The notes: generated by a model not told the origin, from the sequence alone. Positions 1 to 8,154 are shown, counted from the stretch's first letter. The stretch: 64,000 bases of DNA from Calidihabitans tengchongensis (GCA_031459615.1 JAVKIE010000013.1:1-64000), one strand, 5' to 3'. Translations and numbers: made by a program.

Positions 1-134
1 CCCTGGATCGGTACCTCGAGTTCTACAACCACCGCCGACCGCACCTGGGCTACCGCACCAACGGTCGGCCACCGGCCGAGATGTTCTGGGGTGTGGCCTG
101 GAGGAGAGAGGATGAACAGAGCGCTCATGCGTAA
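1..134 (+). CDS. Transposase C-terminal end, IS481/IS3-type integrase fold (5' truncated by window)
   Basis: Reading from base 3, the 43 visible residues contain YLEFYNHRRPHLGY followed by RPPAEMF. This is the typical C-terminal signature of the rve integrase core in IS481/IS3-family transposases; the glutamate side of the catalytic DDE triad lies upstream and is outside the window. The frame ends at TAA 132-134. The element continues to the left, so intactness cannot be judged. Family assignment rests on this short tail only; the function as transposase is fairly safe, the exact family is not. Confidence 0.75.
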   Translation, partial: LDRYLEFYNHRRPHLGYRTNGRPPAEMFWGVAWRREDEQSAHA

Positions 135-143
135 TGTGTGCAC

Positions 144-162
144 ACCATTCCGAAACTGGACA
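144..162 (-). repeat. Probable terminal inverted repeat of the IS element
   Basis: Ten bases after the transposase stop, the minus strand reads TGTCCAGTTTCGGAATGG, beginning at base 162. Ends starting TGTCC and running into a C/T-rich tract are common in IS481/IS3 elements, and the position just behind the transposase stop fits an outer end. The partner end and the target duplication are outside the window, so this is inference. Confidence 0.45.
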
Positions 163-164
163 CC

Positions 165-335
165 CTAGGCGGCGCGCCGCCGGGATGCAGGCTGGTCGCC
201 GGTGGCGCGGCCGCCTGCGCGTGGGGTCCGGTCCGACCGGGCGGACTCCGCCTCCTTCTGGAGCCGGCGCCGCTCCAGCTCCCGCTCACGGTCCCGAACG
301 ATGTACCAGGCCAGCCACTCTTCCCACAGCGACAT
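165..335 (-). CDS. Small charged protein of unknown function, last gene of the ccm operon
   Basis: The 56-residue product begins MSLWEEWLAWYIVRDREREL, then is dominated by Arg, Glu and Lys before an Arg/Ala-rich tail. The start is chosen because GGAGGG lies seven bases before the ATG. The N-terminal aromatic patch followed by a charged helix suggests an amphipathic or coiled helix. It follows the PAS-LuxR gene by about 90 bases on the same strand. Its stop codon (165-167) lies only two bases beyond the proposed IS end, so the last residues may have been altered by the insertion. I do not recognise a family. Confidence 0.5.
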   Translation of the reverse strand: MSLWEEWLAWYIVRDRERELERRRLQKEAESARSDRTPRAGGRATGDQPASRRRAA

Positions 336-427
336 CGTCGCACCCTCCGCCTTCAGCCTACCCGGACACTGCGGGCGCGCCATCGGGCGGCGGGCCGAGT
401 GTCCCCCGCCCGAACGAGCCAGGGGTC

Positions 428-1090
428 TCAGATCAGGCCGCGCTGCAGGGCCTTGACCACGGCTTCCAGGCGGCTGTGGGCCCGCAGCGTCATCATGATC
501 TGCTGGATGTGGTTGCGGACGGTGGCGGGGCTGATGGCCAGGGTTTCGGCAATGGCCCGCGTGCCGTAGCCGGAGGCCAGCAGGCGCAGGATCTGCGTCT
601 CACGAGGCGACAGCAGCGGCGGGGGAGGGTCGGGGCGGGGTGGGGAGGAAGGTGGCGATGCGACCAGGGCGGCGGCCCCCTCCATCACCTGGCGGAGGAA
701 TGCTTCCTGGTTGCGTTCGGCGGTGATGTCCCGCAGGATGTGGACCACAACCGGGACCTCGGTGGGGAGGACCAGAGAGGTCATGGCCACCCACAGGGGA
801 ACGCCGTCCCGGCGGCGGACCTGGAGGCGCATTTCGCGGACGCGCTCTCCCGAGCGCAGCGCCCGCTGCAGCGGGCACAGGGAGGTGCAGACGATGTAGC
901 CCTGTCCGTTGCGACCGCAGATCACCTGGGCGCAGGAACGGCCGAGGACCTCCTCGGCACGGTAGCCCAGCAGGTCCTCGGCCGCTGAATTCCACGCCAC
1001 GATGAGACGGGCGGTGTCGACCGCGAAGGCCGGGTCGCCGGTGCCGTCCACCAGTTCGGTGACATCGGTCAGGATGACCGGACGGGCCAT
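428..1090 (-). CDS. PAS-domain LuxR-type transcriptional regulator
   Basis: This 220-residue protein has an N-terminal PAS domain (about 10-125, with NSAAEDLLGY and ILRDITAERN as typical PAS core and exit motifs), a proline-rich linker (about 143-157) and a C-terminal LuxR/GerE helix-turn-helix (about 158-220, LSPRETQILRLLASG). It should bind DNA and respond to a ligand or redox signal. Four cysteines at 53, 58, 68 and 72 sit inside the PAS domain and could hold a metal or FeS centre or act as a thiol switch. There is no receiver domain. It is transcribed six bases behind a monoheme cytochrome c gene at the end of the ccm operon, which suggests it senses respiratory state. Targets are unknown. 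Confidence 0.85.
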   Translation of the reverse strand: MARPVILTDVTELVDGTGDPAFAVDTARLIVAWNSAAEDLLGYRAEEVLGRSCAQVICGRNGQGYIVCTSLCPLQRALRSGERVREMRLQVRRRDGVPLWVAMTSLVLPTEVPVVVHILRDITAERNQEAFLRQVMEGAAALVASPPSSPPRPDPPPPLLSPRETQILRLLASGYGTRAIAETLAISPATVRNHIQQIMMTLRAHSRLEAVVKALQRGLI

Positions 1091-1096
1091 CGTCCC

Positions 1097-1435
1097 TCAC
1101 TTGGCCGGCCTGGACGTCGGGTCTCCCGGCAGCGTGCCGGCCTGGATCTCGGCGATGTTGGTGAAGCCGTCCTTGTCGGAGTCCAGCTTTTCGATGGCCC
1201 GGAAGGCCGCCTCCGCCCGCGTCTTGCCCTGCTTGGCCAGGTCTGCCCCGTAGGGGTTGACCTCCTTGGTGGGCGGCGTCGCGGTGTGGCAGATCAGGCA
1301 GCCCGCCTTGCCCAGGGGCGAGTCCTCCCGGGGCTTGTACAGGTTCCGGAACGTGGTGAGATCGGCCGGCAGTGCGGCCGCGGCGGTGGCCAGCGTGAGG
1401 ACCACCCCCGCCACCCACAGGCTCCTCCACGTCAT
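1097..1435 (-). CDS. Monoheme cytochrome c with an EF-hand-like loop
   Basis: The 112-residue product has a signal peptide (about 1-22, cleavage after AALP region), one CLICH heme-attachment motif (46-50) and an Asp-rich loop DSDKDGFTNIAE (85-96) that matches a calcium-binding EF-hand-type loop. It should be a secreted or periplasm-facing small electron carrier whose fold may be stabilised by calcium. The start ATG overlaps the stop of the upstream gene (ATGA at 1432-1435). It is co-transcribed with the ccm genes that would attach its heme. The axial sixth ligand is not obvious. Confidence 0.85.
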   Translation of the reverse strand: MTWRSLWVAGVVLTLATAAAALPADLTTFRNLYKPREDSPLGKAGCLICHTATPPTKEVNPYGADLAKQGKTRAEAAFRAIEKLDSDKDGFTNIAEIQAGTLPGDPTSRPAK

Positions 1436-2610
1436 CTCTGTTCCTCCTCTCGTCGGTCTGTCTGGGGGGCCGGCGTGCCCGTCGGTGGAACCGCGCCGCT
1501 CAGGCGCGCCAGTTCGGCCATCAGCCGGGCGCGCCGGCGGCGGTACTCGTCGGGCGGCACCTCGCCCACCTCAAACCTGTCGTCCAGATCCGCGACCAAC
1601 ATGATCAGCTCATCCCGGGACAGGCGAAGTTCCCGCGGCGTTTCGCGCTCCGGGGATCGGCGCCGCAGGAGCGGATAGGCCAGGCCGGCGGCCAGGATGC
1701 CCACGAAAGCCGCCAGAGCCAGCCGCCGGGTGGCCGGGGCGGGGCGCGGCAGTCCGGCCACGCCGATGGAGATCCGGGCTCCGGGTGTCATCTGCCCGCC
1801 CGAAAAGTGCACGTACGTTCCCTGGTCGGTCTGGACCGATGGCTGAGCCGTCAGCGGGTCCACCTCGAACCGGGCCGCCGCCGTGCCGAACACCTCGACC
1901 CGGTCCGTGGGATACTCCAGCGTCCGGACGAGCCGGGCTGTGCCGGTGGGGGCCGGCACGAGGTACCCATACCCGATCTGGCGCATCCCGGGTTTCACGT
2001 CCATGGTGTCCACCAGGATCCCGTCCGTGACGGAGGCGCAGCAGTCCATCAGGCCCTCCAGGAACTGCACCTGGGTCGCGCCAGCCGGCAGGCTCAGCCG
2101 CAGGGTCTCGCGCTTGCCGTCGGGACGCTGGGTCGTCCCGATGAACGTCCGGTCGGTGGTGTTGGTGACCACCAGCAGTTCGGCCACCTGGACGGCTCCC
2201 GCCGCCGCCTCGACGATGATGTGGTGGACGCTGACGCGCAGCACGGCCGGGTCGGTGGTGGGGTCGTAGACCCGCAGGGTGACCTGCCGGCGGGTCTCGC
2301 CGGCGCGGAACGTGACGGGCTCGCTGTCGTAGTCCCCGCCCTGATACTTGACGTTGACCACATAGGTCCGCTCGGGGGCGGCGGGGACCGTAAAGGTGAA
2401 TCGTCCGGCGGAGTCTGTGGTGGTCTGGAACCCTTCCACCTGAGCCCCGTTGACGTAGGCTGTCAGCGTGACCAGCTGGCCGGCCACCGGCCGCCGGCCT
2501 CCGGTCAGGTTGACAACCGTCCCGGTAACCGACCCCGAGGGCACGGCCGGTGCGGCTGCCGCCGCGGCCACGCCGATGACCACCATGGCAATGGCGGCTC
2601 CGACCCTCAT
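1432..2610 (-). CDS. Secreted carboxypeptidase-regulatory-like protein with C-terminal membrane anchor
   Basis: This 392-residue protein starts with a signal peptide (MRVGAAIAMVVIGVAAAAA), followed by a beta-rich domain of the carboxypeptidase regulatory-like type (about 27-115, GSVTGTVVNLTGGRRPVAG). A larger extracellular region of unknown fold follows, then one membrane helix (about 296-318) and a cytoplasmic tail with a SHOCT-like pattern, RRRRARLMAELARL. The start was chosen because this ATG overlaps the stop of the upstream gene. A double Cys (MDCCAS) lies in the middle. It is encoded inside the ccm operon, so it may help assemble or scaffold cytochromes at the outer face, but that is inference. 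Confidence 0.65.
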   Translation of the reverse strand: MRVGAAIAMVVIGVAAAAAAPAVPSGSVTGTVVNLTGGRRPVAGQLVTLTAYVNGAQVEGFQTTTDSAGRFTFTVPAAPERTYVVNVKYQGGDYDSEPVTFRAGETRRQVTLRVYDPTTDPAVLRVSVHHIIVEAAAGAVQVAELLVVTNTTDRTFIGTTQRPDGKRETLRLSLPAGATQVQFLEGLMDCCASVTDGILVDTMDVKPGMRQIGYGYLVPAPTGTARLVRTLEYPTDRVEVFGTAAARFEVDPLTAQPSVQTDQGTYVHFSGGQMTPGARISIGVAGLPRPAPATRRLALAAFVGILAAGLAYPLLRRRSPERETPRELRLSRDELIMLVADLDDRFEVGEVPPDEYRRRRARLMAELARLSGAVPPTGTPAPQTDRREEEQR

Positions 2611-3002
2611 CCGGCTCCTCCTTCCACCGGGCGCCCGCACGCCGGGCAGAACCGGGCTCCCGGCGGACGGCGCTGGCCGCAGGCCGGGCACCGCCGCCGC
2701 GCCCGGGCGGCCCGGATCTCCTCATCCAGGCTCGGGCTGGGGCGGGCGGGGACCAGGCCCAGGGCCTGAGCCGCCCGGGCCTCGTACCGCTCCCGCAGGC
2801 GCGCGTAGTCCTCGGCCGACAGTTTGCCGGTGGCGAACTCCATCTCCAGCTCCCGCAGGGCGTACAGCGCCATCCGCTTCGCCCTCTCCGCCTCGGCGGA
2901 CGACGGGCCCTGCGGGACGGATTCCTGCGGCGGCCGCAGCAGCGGCCACAGGATCAGCCCGGCGGAGACCAGGATGAGAATCAGCATACCCGCCAGCTCC
3001 AC
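2607..3002 (-). CDS. Membrane-anchored zinc-ribbon protein (CcmI-like position)
   Basis: The 131-residue product has one N-terminal membrane helix (about 5-22), a helical region with the pattern ALRELEMEFATGKLSAEDYARL (within 48-70) and a C-terminal zinc ribbon with CPACG at 105-109 and CPACG at 119-123. The helix plus short alpha-helical segment resembles the N-terminal part of CcmI, the apocytochrome chaperone, but the zinc ribbon replaces the TPR domain. It follows ccmH by six bases and overlaps the next gene. A role in apocytochrome handling is plausible and unproven. Confidence 0.65.
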   Translation of the reverse strand: MELAGMLILILVSAGLILWPLLRPPQESVPQGPSSAEAERAKRMALYALRELEMEFATGKLSAEDYARLRERYEARAAQALGLVPARPSPSLDEEIRAARARRRCPACGQRRPPGARFCPACGRPVEGGAG

Positions 3003-3008
3003 GGCCCC

Positions 3009-3473
3009 TCAGTCCTCCAGCCGCTCCAGTTCCCGCCGCACGGCCTCCCGCTGCTCCGGGGTCAGCGAGGAGGAGGGAATGGACACGAGCCGTTCGGCCC
3101 GGCGGGTCCACAGCGCCGCCAGCGTCAGCAGGACGGCTGCCCCCGCGGCCAGTGCCGCGTAAGGTCCCCACCAGGCCACCAGGTTGAATCCCCGGCGAGG
3201 GGGAGCGGCCAGCACGGCCTCGCCATAGGAGGCCACGAAGGCGGCGCGGATCTCGGAAGCCGTCTTCCCCTCGGCCAGCAGCCGGCCCAGCGTAGCCAAC
3301 ATCTGGTCCCGGGGCCCGCAGACGGGGTGGTTGCAGGTGGCCAGGGTGAGCCCGCAGCCGCACTGGCAGACGAACTCCCCGGCCAGGGCGGGAGGCGGGG
3401 GCGCGGCGGCCGCCGGCAGAGCTCCCCATGCGGCCAGGGCGACCCCCACCAGCAGGAGGCGCAGCGCCGTCAT
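3009..3473 (-). CDS. ccmH: CcmH-like cytochrome c biogenesis thioreductase
   Basis: The 154-residue product has a signal peptide or anchor (1-23), a CcmH domain and a second membrane helix (about 101-123). CcmH normally reduces apocytochrome CxxCH thiols using an LRCxxC motif. Here the motif region is FVCQCGCGLTLATCNHPVCG, with cysteines at 36, 38, 40, 47 and 52, a cysteine-rich variant rather than the canonical pair. The start ATG overlaps the ccmF stop (ATGA). The extra cysteines may compensate for the absence of a CcmG thioredoxin in this operon. Confidence 0.85.
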   Translation of the reverse strand: MTALRLLLVGVALAAWGALPAAAAPPPPALAGEFVCQCGCGLTLATCNHPVCGPRDQMLATLGRLLAEGKTASEIRAAFVASYGEAVLAAPPRRGFNLVAWWGPYAALAAGAAVLLTLAALWTRRAERLVSIPSSSLTPEQREAVRRELERLED

Positions 3474-5440
3474 GCGGCCTCCTCCAGGAGGTAGCGGGCC
3501 CGACCCCGCACAGCCTCGGCCCGCTCGGGCCAGAAGGCGATCACGGTGCCGACGGTGAGGACGGCGCCCCCCACCCACATCCACATCATCAGGGGGTTGA
3601 TGAGCACCTGCAGGTGTGCCGTGCCGTCCTCGTCCACGCCCGCCAGGATCACGTACAGGTCGTCCAGCCAGGTGGAGCGGATGGCCACCTCGGTGAGGGG
3701 CTGGTCTTCGTGGCCCCGGTGGATGTTGCGCTGGGGCGTCAGCACGCCGGCCGGTCGGCCGGCGTTGAAGACCGTCAGGGTCGCCGCCGTGACCAGGGCC
3801 GACGGGGTGGGGTAGGTGTCCGCCCCTTCGTAGCGCAGCGTGTACCGGCCCACCGCGACCGACTGGCCCGGATGCAGGACGGCATCGGTGCTGGTGGCGA
3901 AGGCGGCGCCGGCCATCCCGGCAAACAGCAGCACCATCCCCAGGTGCACCACGTAGCCCCCGTAGCGCCGGTGATTGCGGGCCACCAGCCGCCCCAGGGC
4001 GACCGGGTATGACTCGCCACGCCGGCGGCGGACCATCGCCGCCCGGTGCACGTCGAGCGCAATGGCCCCGGTGACGAAGGCGCACAGGGCAAAGGTCAGG
4101 ACCGCCACCGGGTGGCGCACGCCCCCCGCGGCCAGGGCGGCCGCCGTCCCGGCGCCGAGGACGGCGGGGAGCAGGAAAGCCCGACGGAGGCTGGCCACGG
4201 TCGTCTTCCGCCACGCCAGCAGGGGACACACACCCATCAGCAGCAGCAGGGCCAGCCCGATGGGGACGTTGACCCGGGTGAAGAAGGGGGCCCCCACGCT
4301 GACCTTCACGCCCCGCACCGCCTCCGACAGCAGGGGAAACGTGGTGCCCAGGAAGACCGAGAAGGCGGCTCCCACCAGGATCAGGTTGTTGAACAGGAAA
4401 CTGCTTTCGCGGGACACGACCGAGTCCAGCTCGCCCGCCCCCCGCAGTGCGGGCCACCGCCAGGCCAGCAGGCCCAGGGACACCGTCAGAACCACCGCCA
4501 GGAATGCGGTGAACGGCACGCCCAACCCGCTGGGGCCGAAGGAATGCACCGAGGACAGCACCCCGCTGCGCGTCAGGAACGTGCCGAAGATGGAGAGGGC
4601 GAAGGTGAGGATGATCAGGACCAGGTTCCAGACCTTGAGCATGTCGCGCTTTTCCTGCACCATCACCGAGTGCAGGAAGGCCGTGGCCGTCAGCCAGGGC
4701 ATCAGGCCCGCATTCTCCACCGGATCCCACGCCCAGTACCCGCCCCACCCCAGCTCCACGTACGCCCACTGCATGCCGAACAGCAGGCCCCAGGACAGGA
4801 AAAACCAGGCCAGCAGCGTCCACCGCCGCGTGGCCCGAATCCACTCGTCGTCCAGGCGCCCGGTGGCCATGGCGGCGATGGCGAAGGCGAAGGGGACGGT
4901 GAAGCCGACATAGCCCAGATACTGGGTCGGTGGGTGGAAGAACATCCCCGGGTTCTGCAGCAGAGGGTTCAGGCCGGCGCCGTCGGGCGGGGCGGCCGGC
5001 AGCCGCTGGAAGGGGCTGCTCACGGCGGCCAGCAGCAGGGTGAAGAAGGCCGACGTGCCCAGGACGGTGGCCACCACGTAAGGGAGCAGCTCGCGCCGGG
5101 CGGCGTGCCTCCAGACCACCAGCGAGCCGAACAGGGTGAGGATCCACGCCCAGAACAGCAGGCTGCCGGCCTGGCCCGCCCACCACGCCGACACCGTGTA
5201 CCAGACCCCCAGATCCCGGCTGGTGTAGCTGGCGACGTAGGCGTTGCCGAAGTCTCGGGTCAGCAGGGCGTACAGCAGCACCGCCGACGCCACCGACAGC
5301 AGCAGGAAGGTGGCGTACACGGCGTGGCGGGCGCTGGCCACCAGCTGGGGCCGCCGCCGCGCCCCCAGCAGGGCCGCCGCGACCCCGTACACGGAGGTGG
5401 CGACGGCCATGTCCACGGCCAGAGAACCGATCTCGCTCAT
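3470..5440 (-). CDS. ccmF: Cytochrome c heme lyase subunit CcmF
   Basis: A 656-residue polytopic membrane protein of the CcmF/CycK family. It carries the tryptophan-rich WWD heme-handling motif (GGYWAWDPVENAGLMPW) in the first third and the characteristic FNNLILVGAAF and PLLAWRK segments. CcmF takes heme from holo-CcmE and joins it to apocytochrome with CcmH. The start MSEIGSL was chosen because its ATG overlaps the ccmE stop (5437-5440); an upstream in-frame Met would run into ccmE. Length is normal for the family. Confidence 0.95.
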   Translation of the reverse strand: MSEIGSLAVDMAVATSVYGVAAALLGARRRPQLVASARHAVYATFLLLSVASAVLLYALLTRDFGNAYVASYTSRDLGVWYTVSAWWAGQAGSLLFWAWILTLFGSLVVWRHAARRELLPYVVATVLGTSAFFTLLLAAVSSPFQRLPAAPPDGAGLNPLLQNPGMFFHPPTQYLGYVGFTVPFAFAIAAMATGRLDDEWIRATRRWTLLAWFFLSWGLLFGMQWAYVELGWGGYWAWDPVENAGLMPWLTATAFLHSVMVQEKRDMLKVWNLVLIILTFALSIFGTFLTRSGVLSSVHSFGPSGLGVPFTAFLAVVLTVSLGLLAWRWPALRGAGELDSVVSRESSFLFNNLILVGAAFSVFLGTTFPLLSEAVRGVKVSVGAPFFTRVNVPIGLALLLLMGVCPLLAWRKTTVASLRRAFLLPAVLGAGTAAALAAGGVRHPVAVLTFALCAFVTGAIALDVHRAAMVRRRRGESYPVALGRLVARNHRRYGGYVVHLGMVLLFAGMAGAAFATSTDAVLHPGQSVAVGRYTLRYEGADTYPTPSALVTAATLTVFNAGRPAGVLTPQRNIHRGHEDQPLTEVAIRSTWLDDLYVILAGVDEDGTAHLQVLINPLMMWMWVGGAVLTVGTVIAFWPERAEAVRGRARYLLEEAA

Positions 5441-5850
5441 GGGACCCCCTGAGTTCCTCCGGACCCGGTGGCGTCGAACTTGGAGGGGCACTTGGCGAAC
5501 AGGCGCTCGGCGACGAAGCGGCCGCCGTCATAGCTGCCCTCCACGACCACCTCCCCGCCGGGCCGGAAGGTGTCCGGGACCACGCCGCGGTAGGTAACCG
5601 GGATGCGTCGGACACCGTCGGTGACGTGGAACTCCAGGCGGCCCCCCGTCCGGTCCCACCGCACGCTTCCCGGGGCCACCGTTCCCCCCAGGCGGAGGGG
5701 GGCTCCGCTGAGCGTGGACGCCCGGTCCAGCAGTTCGCTCACCGTGACGTAATAGGTCAGGCTGCTGCGGGCCCCACTGAAGGCCAGGTATCCCCCGACG
5801 GCCGCGAAGACGACCACGGCCAGGAGGATCTTGCGATGCGGCCGGCTCAC
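5437..5850 (-). CDS. ccmE: Heme chaperone CcmE, Cys-type variant
   Basis: A 137-residue protein with one N-terminal membrane helix (about 8-25) and a beta-barrel OB-fold domain. In most proteobacteria CcmE binds heme covalently through a histidine in HxxxY. Here the conserved position reads AKCPSKF, so Cys121 replaces His and Phe125 replaces Tyr; this belongs with the known CxxxY-type CcmE proteins except for the Phe. The GTG start overlaps the ccmD stop and has GGGAGGG six bases upstream. It delivers heme exported with CcmABCD to CcmF. Confidence 0.93.
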   Translation of the reverse strand: MSRPHRKILLAVVVFAAVGGYLAFSGARSSLTYYVTVSELLDRASTLSGAPLRLGGTVAPGSVRWDRTGGRLEFHVTDGVRRIPVTYRGVVPDTFRPGGEVVVEGSYDGGRFVAERLFAKCPSKFDATGSGGTQGVP

Positions 5851-5978
5851 CGCCGACCCTCCCGGGCTTCCAGCTGCGCCTGCAGGGCGCGGCCCAGCCG
5901 GTGCAACCGCACCAGGTAGAGGCACAGGCCCACCCACACGACGGCGTAGCCGATGAACAGGGCCACCAGCGGTGTCAT
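5847..5978 (-). CDS. ccmD: CcmD-like small membrane protein
   Basis: A 43-residue protein with one membrane helix (MTPLVALFIGYAVVWVGLCL) followed by a basic stretch LVRLHRLGRALQ. This is the layout of CcmD, which helps release holo-CcmE from CcmC. Identification rests on size, topology and position between ccmC and ccmE; both gene junctions overlap by four bases. The sequence family itself is weakly conserved. Confidence 0.8.
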   Translation of the reverse strand: MTPLVALFIGYAVVWVGLCLYLVRLHRLGRALQAQLEAREGRR

Positions 5979-6724
5979 CGGTCCTCCCCCCTCACCCCTG
6001 GCCGGAGCGTGTTCGCCGTGGTATCGCCCGCCGCCAGCCGGTCGGCGATCGCCATCTGCTCCCGGCGCAGGCTGAACAGAATGGCGTACAGAACCGTGAA
6101 GGCCGCGACGTTGACCAGCAGCGCCTGGAGCATGGCCGGATGCAGACCCGACCCGAAGCCCTCGGCCCGCATCACCACCGGCAGCGGGTGGAGGGACCGC
6201 CACCACACCACCGAGAGGTGGATGAGGGGGATGTCGAGAAAGCCGACGATCCCCAGCACGGCGGCGAACCGGGCCGGCTGGCTGCCCGCTCCCCCGTAGG
6301 CCCGCACCATGAGGGACACCACATAGATCAACCAGAGCATGAAGGTCGTCGTCAGGCGCGGGTCCCAGCTCCACCACGTTCCCCACGCGTACCGGCCCCA
6401 CACCATGCCGGTGGCGATGGCCAGGGTGGTGAAGACCACGCCCACCTCGGTGCTGGCGTGGGCGGTCAGATCATAGGCCCTGCGGCGGGTCCACAGGAAT
6501 CCCACGCTGGCCACGAACACGACGCCAAACGCCAGAAACCCCACCCACGCCGACGGAACGTGGACGTAGAAGATCCGCTGGGCCGCCCGCATGGTGCGCT
6601 CCTCGGGCGCGTAGAGCAGGGCCATGAACTGGCCGGCCACCAGAAGGGCGGCTGTCGCGGCGATGGCCGCCGCGCGCCAGTCTCTCGGCATGGCGGTGGG
6701 GCGCATCGGACTGTTCGCGCTCAC
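5975..6724 (-). CDS. ccmC: Heme-handling membrane protein CcmC
   Basis: A 249-residue protein with six predicted membrane helices. The WWD motif WGRYAWGTWWSWDPRLTTT and the flanking histidines (YVHVPSAW; PLIHLSVVWWRSLHP) identify CcmC, which presents heme to CcmE at the outer face of the membrane. The GTG start at 6724 is preferred over the ATG at 6706 because GGAGG lies seven bases before the GTG and nothing comparable precedes the ATG. It sits two bases after ccmB. Confidence 0.94.
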   Translation of the reverse strand: MSANSPMRPTAMPRDWRAAAIAATAALLVAGQFMALLYAPEERTMRAAQRIFYVHVPSAWVGFLAFGVVFVASVGFLWTRRRAYDLTAHASTEVGVVFTTLAIATGMVWGRYAWGTWWSWDPRLTTTFMLWLIYVVSLMVRAYGGAGSQPARFAAVLGIVGFLDIPLIHLSVVWWRSLHPLPVVMRAEGFGSGLHPAMLQALLVNVAAFTVLYAILFSLRREQMAIADRLAAGDTTANTLRPGVRGEDR

Positions 6725-6726
6725 GG

Positions 6727-7404
6727 TCACTCCTCCAGGACGTACTCGAACACCAGGTATCCCACCACCGCGATGACCGCGTCGAACGCCACCAGCAGGC
6801 GGATCCCCGGCAGGGCGTCTGCGAGCGGCCGTCCGGCCAGGAGCCTGGCGGTGGCGCCGGCAGCGCTGATGAGCACCGGGGACGCCACCGGGAGCAGCAG
6901 GATCGGCAGCAGCACCTCCCGCATGCGGGTGTTGACCGACATGGCCGAGAACAGGACGCCGGCCACGACCAGCCCCACGCTGCCCAGGACCAGGATCAGA
7001 GCCAGGGGGCCTGCCGCCCGTCCCAGGGGGACCCCGCTGAAGACGATCATCGCCGGGATCACCAGCACCTCCACGGCCAGAAGAATCAACAGGGTGCTGA
7101 TGGCCTTGGCCACATAGATCAGGGCCGGGTCGAATGGCAACAGGCGCAGCGCCTCCAGGCACCGGTCCTCCCGTTCCAGAACGAATGTCCGCGACAGCCC
7201 CAGGATGCTGGCGAAGGCCAGGGTCACCCAGAGCATGCCGGGGGTGACGGCGACGGCCTGGGCGGGGGAGGGGGAGAAGGCGAAGGTGAACACCACGGCG
7301 GCCAGCAGGGCGAAGACGCCCATGGCGGCCGCCAGCTCGCGGGTGCGCAGCTCCAGTAGCAGATCCTTGCCCACCATCAGACCCACGGCCTGCAGACCGC
7401 TCAC
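6727..7404 (-). CDS. ccmB: Heme exporter membrane subunit CcmB
   Basis: A 225-residue integral membrane protein with about six helices, beginning MSGLQAVGLMVGKDLLLELR and containing LEREDRCLEALRLLPFDP, which is typical of CcmB. Together with CcmA it forms the ABC transporter that drives release of heme-loaded CcmE from CcmC. Its start overlaps the ccmA stop by four bases. Length is normal for the family. Confidence 0.93.
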   Translation of the reverse strand: MSGLQAVGLMVGKDLLLELRTRELAAAMGVFALLAAVVFTFAFSPSPAQAVAVTPGMLWVTLAFASILGLSRTFVLEREDRCLEALRLLPFDPALIYVAKAISTLLILLAVEVLVIPAMIVFSGVPLGRAAGPLALILVLGSVGLVVAGVLFSAMSVNTRMREVLLPILLLPVASPVLISAAGATARLLAGRPLADALPGIRLLVAFDAVIAVVGYLVFEYVLEE

Positions 7405-8105
7405 GTCTGCGCCCCCACCAGCTCGGCGTACAGCCGCTCGGCGGCCTGGCGGTCAGGAAAACCGTTGGGCGCCTGGTAGGCCACCCGGCCGTCCACCAGG
7501 ATGACCACCCGGTCGGCCAGCGCCAGCCCCTGCTCGATGCTGTGGGTGGTCAGGACCACCGTCCTGCTGGACCGCATCCGGGTGAGCAGGCCGACCAGCA
7601 GATCGGCGGCCGCCCGGTCCAGTCCCACAAACGGCTCGTCCAGCAGCAGCAGCGGGGGGTCGTGCACCAGGGCCCGGGCGATGCTCAGGCGCCGGACCAT
7701 GCCGTGGCTGTAGGTGCGGACGGGGTCGTGGCGGCGCCCCCACAGGCCGACTGCGTCCAGCAGCGCCTCCGCCCGCCCCCACGGGTCGGCCACCCCGTAC
7801 CCCCGGGCTGCGAAGATGAGGTTTTCCAGTCCCGACAGGGCCCCGTACAGGTAGCTGTGGTGGGACACCAGCCCCAGGTGCCGGCGGAGGCGAGGGTTGT
7901 CAGCGGGGTCCTCCCCGAACAGGCGGACCCGCCCGGCGGTGGGACGCATGAGGGTGGCTGCGATCTTCAGGAAGGTGGTCTTGCCGGCCCCGTTGGGGCC
8001 AAAGATGACCACGGACTCTCCGTCGGCAACATCCAGGGTGACGCCGCGCAGGGCGCTCACGGCCCCAAAGACCTTGTGGACGTCCCGGGCCTCGACCACG
8101 CGCAC
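7401..8105 (-). CDS. ccmA: Heme exporter ATPase CcmA
   Basis: A 234-residue ABC ATPase with Walker A GPNGAGKT (36-43), signature YSHGMVRR (132-139) and Walker B LLLLDEP (152-158). The GTG start at 8105 is chosen because GGAGAGG lies five bases upstream and the ABC fold begins immediately after; longer in-frame starts would run through the leader hairpins. It is the first gene of the ccm operon. As a single-domain ATPase next to ccmB, CcmA is much more likely than an unrelated ABC protein. Confidence 0.93.
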   Translation of the reverse strand: MRVVEARDVHKVFGAVSALRGVTLDVADGESVVIFGPNGAGKTTFLKIAATLMRPTAGRVRLFGEDPADNPRLRRHLGLVSHHSYLYGALSGLENLIFAARGYGVADPWGRAEALLDAVGLWGRRHDPVRTYSHGMVRRLSIARALVHDPPLLLLDEPFVGLDRAAADLLVGLLTRMRSSRTVVLTTHSIEQGLALADRVVILVDGRVAYQAPNGFPDRQAAERLYAELVGAQT

Positions 8106-8154
8106 GGAATCCTCTCCGCACGGAATGCACGCTTTCCGGCATGCAGTGTAGGGC

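Noticed and set aside
134..988. Plus-strand open frame opposite the PAS-LuxR gene
   Set aside because: No motif or domain; low-complexity shadow of a real minus-strand regulator.
4046..5452. Plus-strand open frame opposite ccmF
   Set aside because: The product is Gln/Gly/His-rich shadow sequence and ccmF is unambiguous on the other strand.
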